A stretch of DNA of 64,000 nt, from assembly GCA_950106755.1 (NCBI GenBank), contig OX467089.1, positions 250,501 through 314,500 on the forward strand, written 5' to 3'. The position numbers and the translations under genes are program-made. Position 1 is the stretch's first letter; each line of letters opens with the position of its first letter. Positions 13,812 to 25,300 of this stretch are shown piece by piece. The notes under the pieces were generated by a model, which was given only the letters and a program-made list of their open reading frames with translations, was not told the origin of the DNA and searched no databases. The DNA comes from Climacium dendroides. Its lineage: Eukaryota; Streptophyta; Bryopsida; Hypnales; Climaciaceae.

Positions 13812-16800
13812 AAGATGCTTGCACGTCAAACCGATATAATTTATTGGTTTGATTTCTATTAAATACAGCATGATTTTTAGAGTCTCTTTTTTTAAAATCC
13901 ATTTCACTTGGAAAAGTGTGGGGAAGCAATAGGGTTCTCTTAATCTTCAATTTTCCATGAATCCTCATTATTTTGAACATTTGCAACTTGTGTGTCATAT
14001 GTTCCGACATGCTTGCACGTCAAACCGATATAATTTATTGGTTTCGTTTCTATTAAATACAGCATGATTTTTAGAGTCTCTTTTTTTAAAATCCATTTCA
14101 CTTGGAAAAGTGTGGGGAAGCAATAGGGTTCTCTTAAACTTCATTTTTCCATGACTCCTCATTATTTTGAACATTTGCAACTTGTGTGTCATATGTTCCG
14201 ACATGCTTGCACATCAAACCGATATAATTGATTGGTTTCGTTTCTATTAAATACAACATGATTTTTAGAGTCTCTTTTTTTAAAATCCATTTCACTTGGA
14301 AAAGTGTGGGGAAGCAATAGGGTTCTCTTAAACTTCATTTTTCCATGAATCCTCATTATTTTGAACATTTGCAACTTGTGTGTCATGTGTTCCGACATGC
14401 TTGCACGTCAAACCGATATAATTGATTGGTTTGGTTTCTATTAAATACAGCATGATTTTTAGAGTCTCTTTTTTTTAAATCCATTTCACTTGGAAAAGTG
14501 TGGGGAAGCTATAGGGTTCTCTTAATCTTCATTTTTCCATGAATTCTCATTATTTTGAACATTTGCAACTTGTGTGTCATATGTTCCGACATGCTTGCAC
14601 GTCAAACCGATATAATTGATTGGTTTGGTTTCTATTAAATACAGCATGATTTTTAGAGTCTCTTTTTTTAAAATCCATTTCACTTGGAAAAGTGTGGGGA
14701 AGCAATAGGGTTCTCTTAATCTTCATTTTTCCATGAATTCTCATTATTTTGAACATTTGCAACTTGTGTGTCATATGTTCCGACATGCTTGCACGTCAAA
14801 CCGATATAATTGATTGGTTTGGTTTCTATTAAATACAGCATGATTTTTAGAGTCTCTTTTTTTAAAATCCATTTCACTTGGAAAAGTGTGGGGAAGCAAT
14901 AGGGTTCTCTTAAACTTCTTTTTTCCATGAATCCTCATTATTTTGAAGATTTGCAACTTCTGGGTTACGTTTTTGGACATGCTTGCACGTCAAACCGATA
15001 TAATTGATTGGTTTGGTTTCTATTAAATACAGCATGATTTTTAGAGTCTCTTTTTTTAAAATCCATTTCACTTGGAAAAGCGTGGGGAAGCAATAGGGTT
15101 CTCTTAATCTTCATTTTTCCATGAATTCTCATTATTTTGAACATTTGCAACTTGTGTGTCATATGTTCCGACATGCTTGCACGTCAAACCGATATAATTG
15201 ATTGGTTTGGTTTCTATTAAATACAGCATGATTTTTAGAGTCTCTTTTTTTAAAATCCATTTCACTTGGAAAAGTGTGGGGAAGCAATAGGGTTCTCTTA
15301 AACTTCATTTATCCATGAATCCTCATTATTTTGAAGATTTGCAACTTCTGGGTTACGTTTTTGGACATGCTTGCATGTCAAACCGATATAATTTATTAGC
15401 TTGGTTTCTATTAAATACAGCATGATTTTTAGAGTCTCTTTTTTTAAAATCCATTTCACTTGGAAAAGTGTGGCGAAGCAATAGGGTTCTCTTAAACTTC
15501 ATTTTTCCATGAATCCTCATTATTTTGAACATTTGCAACTTCTGTGTTACGTTTTTGGAGATGCTTGCACGTCAAACCGATATAATTGATTGGTTTGGTT
15601 TCTATTAAATACAGCATGATTTTTAGAGTCTCTTTTTCTAAAATCCATGTCACTTGGAAAAGTGTGGGGAAGCAATAGGGTTCTCTTAAACTTCATTTTT
15701 CCATGAATCCTCATTATTTTGAAGATTTGCAACTTCTGTGTTACGTTTTTGGACATGCTTGCACGTCAAACCGATATAATTGATTGGTTTGATTTCTATT
15801 AAATACAGCATGATTTTTAGAGTCTCTTTTTTCTAAATCCATTTCACTTGGAAAAGTGTGGGGAAGCAATAGGGTTCTTTTACACTTCAATGATCCATTA
15901 ATCCTCATTATTTTGAAGATTTGCAACTTCTGTGTTATGTTTTCGGAGATGCTTGCACGTCAAACCGATATAATTGATTGGTTTGGTTTCTATTAAATAC
16001 AGCATGATTTTTAGAGTCTCTTTTTTTAAAATCCATTTCACTTGGAAAAGTGTGGGGAAGCAATAGGGTTCTCTTAATCTTCATTTTTCCATGAATCCTC
16101 ATTATTTTGAACATTTGCAACTTGTGTGTCATATGTTCCGACATGCTTGCACATCAAACCGATATAATTGATTGGTTTGGTTTCTATTAAATACAGCATG
16201 ATTTTTAGAGTCTCTTTTTTTAAAATCCATTTCACTTGGAAAAGTGTGGGGAAGCTATAGGGTTCTCTTAATCTTCATTTTTCCATGAATCCTCATTATT
16301 TTGAAGATTTGCAACTTCTGTGTTACGTTTTTGGACATGCTTGCACGTCAAACCGATATAATTGATTGGTTTGGTTTCTATTAAATACAGCATGATTTTT
16401 AGAGTCTCTTTTTTTAAAATCCATTTCACTTGGAAAAGTGTGGGGAAGCAATAGGGTTCTCTTAATCTTCATTTTTCCATGAATTCTCATTATTTTGAAC
16501 ATTTGCAACTTGTGTGTCATATGTTCCGACATGCTTGCACGTCAAACCGATATAATTGATTGGTTTGGTTTCTATTAAATACAGCATGATTTTTAGAGTC
16601 TCTTTTTTTAAAATCCATTTCACTTGGAAAAGTGTGGGGAAGCAATAGGGTTCTCTTAAACTTCATTTTTCTATGAATCCTCATTATTTTGAAGATTTGC
16701 AACTTCTGGGTTACGTTTTTGGACATGCTTGCATGTCAAACCGATATAATTTATTACCTTGGTTTCTATTAAATACAGCATGATTTTTAGAGTCTCTTTT

Positions 16801-17292
16801 TTTAAAATCCATTTCACTTGGAAAAGTGTGGGGAAGCAATAGGGTTCTCTTAAACTTCATTTTTCCATGAATCCTCATTATTTTGAAGATTTGCAACTTC
16901 TGTGTTACGTTTTTGGACATGCTTGCACGTCAAACCGATATAATTGATTGGTTTGGTTTCTATTAAATACAGCATGATTTTTAGAGTCTCTTTTTTTAAA
17001 ATCCATTTCACTTGGAAAAGTGTGGGGAAGCAATAGGGTTCTCTTAAACTTCATTTTTCCATGACTCCTCATTATTTTGAAGATTTGCAACTTCTGCGTT
17101 ACATTTTTGGACATGCTTGCACGTCAAACCGATATAATTGATTGGTTTAATTTCTATTAAATACAGCATGATTTTTAGAGTCTCTTTTTTCTAAATCCAT
17201 TTCACTTGGAAAAGTGTGGGGAAGCAATAGGGTTCTCTTACACTTCAATGTTCCATTAATCCTCATTATTTTGAAGATTTGCAACTTCTGTG

Positions 17293-17486
17293 TTATGTTT
17301 TCGGAGATGCTTGCACGTCAAACCAATATAATTTATTGGTTTGATTTCTATTAAATACAGCATGATTTTTAGAGTCTCTTTTTTTAAAATCCATTTCACT
17401 TGGAAAAGTGTGGCGAAGCAATACGGTTCTCTTAAACTTCTTTTTTCCATGAATCCTCATTATTTTGAAGATTTGCAACTTCTGTG
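17293..17486. repeat. Extra unit absent from the first copy of the block
   Basis: This unit (GGCGAAGCAATACGG, then CTTCTTTTTTCC) sits between segments that are adjacent near 13414. It recurs at 20396, and with one change (CCGATA for CCAATA) at 26021. Its presence or absence marks single-unit insertion or deletion within otherwise conserved unit order. Confidence 0.85.
17320..17342. other. Perfect 9-bp inverted repeat, 5-base loop
   Basis: The arms AAACCAATA and TATTGGTTT flank TAATT. In most units the inner arm is CCGATA, and only AAACC/GGTTT pair. Here CCAATA together with TTATTGG makes nine pairs. Function is unknown. Confidence 0.88.
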
Positions 17487-17691
17487 TTACGTTTTTGGAC
17501 ATGCTTGCACGTCAAACCGATATAATTGATTGGTTTGGTTTCTATTAAATACAGCATGATTTTTAGAGTCTCTTTTTTTAAAATCCATTTCACTTGGAAA
17601 AGTGTGGGGAAGCAATACGGTTCTCTTAAACTTCATTTTTCCATGACTCCTCATTATTTTGAAGATTTGCAACTTCTGCGTTACGTTTTTG

Positions 17692-17884
17692 GACATGCTT
17701 GCACGTCAACCGATATAATTGATTGGTTTGGTTTCTATTAAATACAGTATGATTTTTAGAGTCTCTTTTTTCTAAATCCATTTCACTTGGAAAAGTGTGG
17801 GGAAGCAATAGGGTTCTCTTACACTTCAATGTTCCATTAATCCTCATTATTTTGAAGATTTGCAACTTCTGTGTTATGTTTTCG
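17692..17884. repeat. 193-bp marker unit, copy 2
   Basis: It has the same one-base loss (near 17708) and CAGTATGATT marker as the unit at 13619, 4073 bp away. Confidence 0.92.
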
Positions 17885-20422
17885 AAGATGCTTGCACGTC
17901 AAACCGATATAATTTATTGGTTTGATTTCTATTAAATACAGCATGATTTTTAGAGTCTCTTTTTTTAAAATCCATTTCACTTGGAAAAGTGTGGGGAAGC
18001 AATAGGGTTCTCTTAATCTTCATTTTTCCATGAATCCTCATTATTTTGAACATTTGCAACTTGTGTGTCATATATTCCGACATGCTTGCACGTCAAACCG
18101 ATATAATTTATTGGTTTCGTTTCTATTAAATACAGCATGATTTTTAGAGTCTCTTTTTTTAAAATCCATTTCACTTGGAAAAGTGTGGGGAAGCAATAGG
18201 GTTCTCTTAAACTTCATTTTTCCATGACTCCTCATTATTTTGAACATTTGCAACTTGTGTGTCATATGTTCCGACATGCTTGCACATCAAACCGATATAA
18301 TTGATTGGTTTGGTTTCTATTAAATACAACATGATTTTTAGAGTCTCTTTTTTTAAAATCCATTTCACTTGGAAAAGTGTGGGGAAGCAATAGGGTTCTC
18401 TTAAACTTCATTTTTCCATGAATCCTCATTATTTTGAACATTTGCAACTTGTGTGTCATGTGTTCCGACATGCTTGCACGTCAAACCGATATAATTGATT
18501 GGTTTGGTTTCTATTAAATACAGCATGATTTTTAGAGTCTCTTTTTTTTAAATCCATTTCACTTGGAAAAGTGTGGGGAAGCTATAGGGTTCTCTTAATC
18601 TTCATTTTTCCATGAATTCTCATTATTTTGAACATTTGCAACTTGTGTGTCATATGTTCCGACATGCTTGCACGTCAAACCGATATAATTGATTGGTTTG
18701 GTTTCTATTAAATACAGCATGATTTTTAGAGTCTCTTTTTTTAAAATCCATTTCACTTGGAAAAGTGTGGGGAAGCAATAGGGTTCTCTTAAACTTCTTT
18801 TTTCCATGAATCCTCATTATTTTGAAGATTTGCAACTTCTGTGTTACGTTTTTGGACATGCTTGCACGTCAAACCGATATAATTGATTGGTTTGGTTTCT
18901 ATTAAATACAGCATGATTTTTAGAGTCTCTTTTTTTAAAATCCATTTCACTTGGAAAAGTGTGGGGAAGCAATAGGGTTCTCTTAAACTTCATTTTTCCA
19001 TGAATCCTCATTATTTTGAAGATTTGCAACTTCTGTGTTACGTTTTTGGACATGCTTGCATGTCAAACCGATATAATTTATTAGCTTGGTTTCTATTAAA
19101 TACAGCATGATTTTTAGAGTCTCTTTTTTTAAAATCCATTTCACTTGGAAAAGTGTGGCGAAGCAATAGGGTTCTCTTAAACTTCTTTTTTCCATGAATC
19201 CTCATTATTTTGAAGATTTGCAACTTCTGTGTTACGTTTTTGGACATGCTTGCATGTCAAACCGATATAATTTATTAGCTTGGTTTCTATTAAATACAGC
19301 ATGATTTTTAGAGTCTCTTTTTTTAAAATCCATTTCACTTGGAAAAGTGTGGCGAAGCAATAGGGTTCTCTTAAACTTCTTTTTTCCATGAATCCTCATT
19401 ATTTTGAAGATTTGCAACTTCTGTGTTACGTTTTTGGACATGCTTGCACGTCAAACCGATATAATTGATTGGTTTGGTTTCTATTAAATACAGCATGATT
19501 TTTAGAGTCTCTTTTTTTAAAATCCATTTCACTTGGAAAAGTGTGGGGAAGCAATAGGGTTCTCTTAATCTTCATTTTTCCATGAATTCTCATTATTTTG
19601 AACATTTGCAACTTGTGTGTCATATGTTCCGACATGCTTGCACGTCAAACCGATATAATTGATTGGTTTGGTTTCTATTAAATACAGCATGATTTTTAGA
19701 GTCTCTTTTTTTAAAATCCATTTCACTTGGAAAAGTGTGGGGAAGCAATAGGGTTCTCTTAAACTTCATTTTTCTATGAATCCTCATTATTTTGAAGATT
19801 TGCAACTTCTGGGTTACGTTTTTGGACATGCTTGCATGTCAAACCGATATAATTTATTACCTTGGTTTCTATTAAATACAGCATGATTTTTAGAGTCTCT
19901 TTTTTTAAAATCCATTTCACTTGGAAAAGTGTGGGGAAGCAATAGGGTTCTCTTAAACTTCATTTTTCCATGAATCCTCATTATTTTGAAGATTTGCAAC
20001 TTCTGTGTTACGTTTTTGGACATGCTTGCACGTCAAACCGATATAATTGATTGGTTTGGTTTCTATTAAATACAGCATGATTTTTAGAGTCTCTTTTTTT
20101 AAAATCCATTTCACTTGGAAAAGTGTGGGGAAGCAATAGGGTTCTCTTAAACTTCATTTTTCCATGACTCCTCATTATTTTGAAGATTTGCAACTTCTGC
20201 GTTACATTTTTGGACATGCTTGCACGTCAAACCGATATAATTGATTGGTTTAATTTCTATTAAATACAGCATGATTTTTAGAGTCTCTTTTTTCTAAATC
20301 CATTTCACTTGGAAAAGTGTGGGGAAGCAATAGGGTTCTCTTACACTTCAATGTTCCATTAATCCTCATTATTTTGAAGATTTGCAACTTCTGTGTTATG
20401 TTTTCGGAGATGCTTGCACGTC

Positions 20423-20445
20423 AAACCAATATAATTTATTGGTTT
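20423..20445. other. Perfect 9-bp inverted repeat, duplicated copy
   Basis: Same stem-loop as at 17320, carried by the 3103-bp duplication. Confidence 0.88.
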
Positions 20446-20794
20446 GATTTCTATTAAATACAGCATGATTTTTAGAGTCTCTTTTTTTAAAATCCATTTC
20501 ACTTGGAAAAGTGTGGCGAAGCAATACGGTTCTCTTAAACTTCTTTTTTCCATGAATCCTCATTATTTTGAAGATTTGCAACTTCTGTGTTACGTTTTTG
20601 GACATGCTTGCACGTCAAACCGATATAATTGATTGGTTTGGTTTCTATTAAATACAGCATGATTTTTAGAGTCTCTTTTTTTAAAATCCATTTCACTTGG
20701 AAAAGTGTGGGGAAGCAATACGGTTCTCTTAAACTTCATTTTTCCATGACTCCTCATTATTTTGAAGATTTGCAACTTCTGCGTTACGTTTTTG

Positions 20795-20987
20795 GACATG
20801 CTTGCACGTCAACCGATATAATTGATTGGTTTGGTTTCTATTAAATACAGTATGATTTTTAGAGTCTCTTTTTTCTAAATCCATTTCACTTGGAAAAGTG
20901 TGGGGAAGCAATAGGGTTCTCTTACACTTCAATGTTCCATTAATCCTCATTATTTTGAAGATTTGCAACTTCTGTGTTATGTTTTCG
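20795..20987. repeat. 193-bp marker unit, copy 3
   Basis: It has the same one-base loss (near 20811) and CAGTATGATT marker, exactly 3103 bp after copy 2. It tracks the third copy of the segment. Confidence 0.92.
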
Positions 20988-22334
20988 AAGATGCTTGCAC
21001 GTCAAACCGATATAATTTATTGGTTTGATTTCTATTAAATACAGCATGATTTTTAGAGTCTCTTTTTTTAAAATCCATTTCACTTGGAAAAGTGTGGGGA
21101 AGCAATAGGGTTCTCTTAATCTTCATTTTTCCATGAATCCTCATTATTTTGAACATTTGCAACTTGTGTGTCATATATTCCGACATGCTTGCACGTCAAA
21201 CCGATATAATTTATTGGTTTCGTTTCTATTAAATACAGCATGATTTTTAGAGTCTCTTTTTTTAAAATCCATTTCACTTGGAAAAGTGTGGGGAAGCAAT
21301 AGGGTTCTCTTAAACTTCATTTTTCCATGACTCCTCATTATTTTGAACATTTGCAACTTGTGTGTCATATGTTCCGACATGCTTGCACATCAAACCGATA
21401 TAATTGATTGGTTTGGTTTCTATTAAATACAACATGATTTTTAGAGTCTCTTTTTTTAAAATCCATTTCACTTGGAAAAGTGTGGGGAAGCAATAGGGTT
21501 CTCTTAAACTTCATTTTTCCATGAATCCTCATTATTTTGAACATTTGCAACTTGTGTGTCATGTGTTCCGACATGCTTGCACGTCAAACCGATATAATTG
21601 ATTGGTTTGGTTTCTATTAAATACAGCATGATTTTTAGAGTCTCTTTTTTTTAAATCCATTTCACTTGGAAAAGTGTGGGGAAGCTATAGGGTTCTCTTA
21701 ATCTTCATTTTTCCATGAATTCTCATTATTTTGAACATTTGCAACTTGTGTGTCATATGTTCCGACATGCTTGCACGTCAAACCGATATAATTGATTGGT
21801 TTGGTTTCTATTAAATACAGCATGATTTTTAGAGTCTCTTTTTTTAAAATCCATTTCACTTGGAAAAGTGTGGGGAAGCAATAGGGTTCTCTTAAACTTC
21901 TTTTTTCCATGAATCCTCATTATTTTGAAGATTTGCAACTTCTGTGTTACGTTTTTGGACATGCTTGCACGTCAAACCGATATAATTGATTGGTTTGGTT
22001 TCTATTAAATACAGCATGATTTTTAGAGTCTCTTTTTTTAAAATCCATTTCACTTGGAAAAGTGTGGGGAAGCAATAGGGTTCTCTTAAACTTCATTTTT
22101 CCATGAATCCTCATTATTTTGAAGATTTGCAACTTCTGTGTTACGTTTTTGGACATGCTTGCATGTCAAACCGATATAATTTATTAGCTTGGTTTCTATT
22201 AAATACAGCATGATTTTTAGAGTCTCTTTTTTTAAAATCCATTTCACTTGGAAAAGTGTGGCGAAGCAATAGGGTTCTCTTAAACTTCTTTTTTCCATGA
22301 ATCCTCATTATTTTGAAGATTTGCAACTTCTGTG

Positions 22335-25300
22335 TTACGTTTTTGGACATGCTTGCATGTCAAACCGATATAATTTATTAGCTTGGTTTCTATTAAATAC
22401 AGCATGATTTTTAGAGTCTCTTTTTTTAAAATCCATTTCACTTGGAAAAGTGTGGCGAAGCAATAGGGTTCTCTTAAACTTCTTTTTTCCATGAATCCTC
22501 ATTATTTTGAAGATTTGCAACTTCTGTGTTACGTTTTTGGAGATGCTTGCACGTCAAACCGATATAATTGATTGGTTTGGTTTCTATTAAATACAGCATG
22601 ATTTTTAGAGTCTCTTTTTTTAAAATCCATTTCACTTGGAAAAGTGTGGGGAAGCAATAGGGTTCTCTTAAACTTCATTTTTCCATGACTCCTCATTATT
22701 TTGAAGATTTGCAACTTCTGCGTTACGTTTTTGGACATGCTTGCACGTCAAACTGATATAATTGATTGGTTTGGTTTCTATTAAATACAGCATGATTTTT
22801 AGAGTCTCTTTTTTCTAAATCCATTTCACTTGGAAAAGTGTGGGGAAGCAATAGGGTTCTCTTACACTTCAATGTTCCATTAATCCTCATTATTTTGAAG
22901 ATTTGCAACTTCTGCGTTACGTTTTTGGACATGCTTGTACGTCAAACCGATATAATTGATTGGTTTGGTTTCTATTAAATACAGCATGATTTTTAGAGTC
23001 TCTTTTTTTAAAATCCATTTCACTTGGAAAAGTGTGGGGAAGCAATAGGGTTCTCTTAAACTTCATTTTTCCATGACTCCTCATTATTTTGAAGATTTGC
23101 AACTTCTGCGTTACGTTTTTGGACATGCTTGTACGTCAAACCGATATAATTGATTGGTTTGGTTTCTATTAAATACAGTATGATTTTTAGAGTCTCTTTT
23201 TTCTAAATTCATTTCACTTGGAAAAGTGTGGGGAAGCAATAGGGTTCTCTTACACTTCAATGTTCCATTAATCCTCATTATTTTGAAGATTTGCAACTTC
23301 TGTGTTATGTTTTCGGAGATGCTTGCACGTCAAACCGATATAATTTATTGGTTTGATTTCTATTAAATACAGCATGATTTTTAGAGTCTCTTTTTTCTAA
23401 ATCCATTTCACTTGGAAAAGTGTGGGGAAGCAATAGGGTTCTCTTACACTTCAATGTTCCATTAATCCTCATTATTTTGAAGATTTGCAACTTCTGTGTT
23501 ATGTTTTCGGAGATGCTTGCACGTCAAACCGATATAATTTATTGGTTTGATTTCTATTAAATACAGCATGATTTTTAGAGTCTCTTTTTTTAAAATCCAT
23601 TTCACTTGGAAAAGTGTGGGGAAGCAATAGGGTTCTCTTAATCTTCATTTTTCCATGAATCCTCATTATTTTGAACATTTGCAACTTGTGTGTCATATGT
23701 TCCGACATGCTTGCACGTCAAACCGATATAATTTATTGGTTTGGTTTCTATTAAATACAGTATGATTTTTAGAGTCTCTTTTTTCTAAATCCATTTCACT
23801 TGGAAAAGTGTGGGGAAGCAATAGGGTTCTCTTAAACTTCATTTTTCCATGACTTCTCATTATTTTGAAGATTTGCAACTTCTGTGTTACGTTTTTGGAC
23901 ATGCTTGCATGTCAAACCAATATAATTTATTGGCTTCGTTTCTATTAAATACAGCATGATTTTTAGAGTCTCTTTTTTTGAAATCCATTTCACTTGGAAA
24001 AGTGTGGGGAAGCAATAGGGTTCTCTTAATCTTCATTTTTCCATGAATCCTCATTATTTTGAACATTTGCAACTTGTGTGTCATGTGTTCCGACATGCTT
24101 GCACGTCAAACCGATATAATTGATTGGTTTGGTTTCTATTAAATGCAGCATGATTTTTAGAGTCTCTTTTTTTTAAATCCATTTCACTTGGAAAAGTGTG
24201 GGGAAGCAATAGGGTTCTCTTAAACTTCATTTTTCCATGAATCCTCATTATTTTGAAGATTTGCAACTTCTGTGTTACGTTTTTGGACATGCTTGCTCGT
24301 CAAACCGATATAATTTATTGGTTTGGTTTCTATTAAATACAGCATGATTTTTAGAGTCTCTTTTTTTAAAATCCATTTCACTTGGAAAAGTGTGGGGAAG
24401 CAATAGGGTTCTCTTAAACTTCATTTTTCCATGAATCCTCATTATTTTGAAGATTTGCAACTTCTGTGTTACGTTTTTGGACATGCTTGCATGTCAAACC
24501 GATATAATTTATTGGCTTGGTTTCTATTAAATACTGCATGATTTTTAGAGTCTCTTTTTTTAAAATCCATTTCACTTGGAGAAGTGTGGGGAAGCAATAG
24601 GGTTCTCTTAAACTTCATTTTTCCATGACTCCTCATTATTTTGAAGATTTGCAACTTCTGCGTTACGTTTTTGGACATGCTTGCACGTCAAACCGATATA
24701 ATTGATTGGTTTGGTTTCTATTAAATACAGCATGATTTTTAGAGTCTCTTTTTTCTAAATCCATTTCACTTGGAAAAGTGTGGGGAAGCAATAGGGTTCT
24801 CTTAATCTTCATTTTTCCATGAATCCTCATTATTTTGAAGATTTGCAACTTCTGTGTTACGTTTTTGGAGATGCTTGCACGTCAAACCGATATAATTGAT
24901 TGGTTTGGTTTCTATTAAATACAGCATGATTTTTAGAGTCTCTTTTTTTAAAATCCATTTCACTTGGAAAAGTGTGGGGAAGCAATAGGGTTCTCTTAAA
25001 CTTCATTTTTCCATGAATCCTCATTATTTTGAAGATTTGCAACTTCTGTGTTACGTTTTTGGACATGCTTGCATGTCAAACCGATATAATTTATTAGCTT
25101 GGTTTCTATTAAATACAGCATGATTTTTAGAGTCTCTTTTTTTAAAATCCATTTCACTTGGAAAAGTGTGGCGAAGCAATAGGGTTCTCTTAAACTTCTT
25201 TTTTCCATGAATCCTCATTATTTTGAAGATTTGCAACTTCTGTGTTACGTTTTTGGAGATGCTTGCACGTCAAACCGATATAATTGATTGGTTTGGTTTC

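Larger units (their letters stand above)
11474..18843. repeat. 20-unit duplication with one unit gained and one lost
   Basis: 11474-13413 matches 15353-17292 at an offset of 3879 bp. 13414-14576 matches 17487-18649 at 4073 bp. The unit at 14771 matches 18650 at 3879 bp again. The second copy therefore holds one extra unit (17293-17486) and lacks the counterpart of 14577-14770. Shared markers are CATTTATCCATG, TCCATGTCACTT, TTTACACTTCAATGATCC, TTTCTATGAATCC and the 193-bp CGTCAACCGAT unit. A visible difference is TTGATAGG at 11903 against TTGATTGG. Confidence 0.88.
16323..22528. repeat. 16-unit tandem duplication, 3103 bp per copy
   Basis: 16323-19425 is repeated directly as 19426-22528. Every unit I compared carries the same variants in both copies, and I found no difference by eye. 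Markers include TTTCTATGAATCC, GCGTTACATTTT, the AAACCAATA unit, GCAATACGG, the 193-bp unit and TCATATATTCC. The match ends just after 22528, where GGAGATGC replaces GGACATGC. It is among the youngest-looking duplications in the window. A shorter first relative lies at 12444-14960. Confidence 0.93.
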
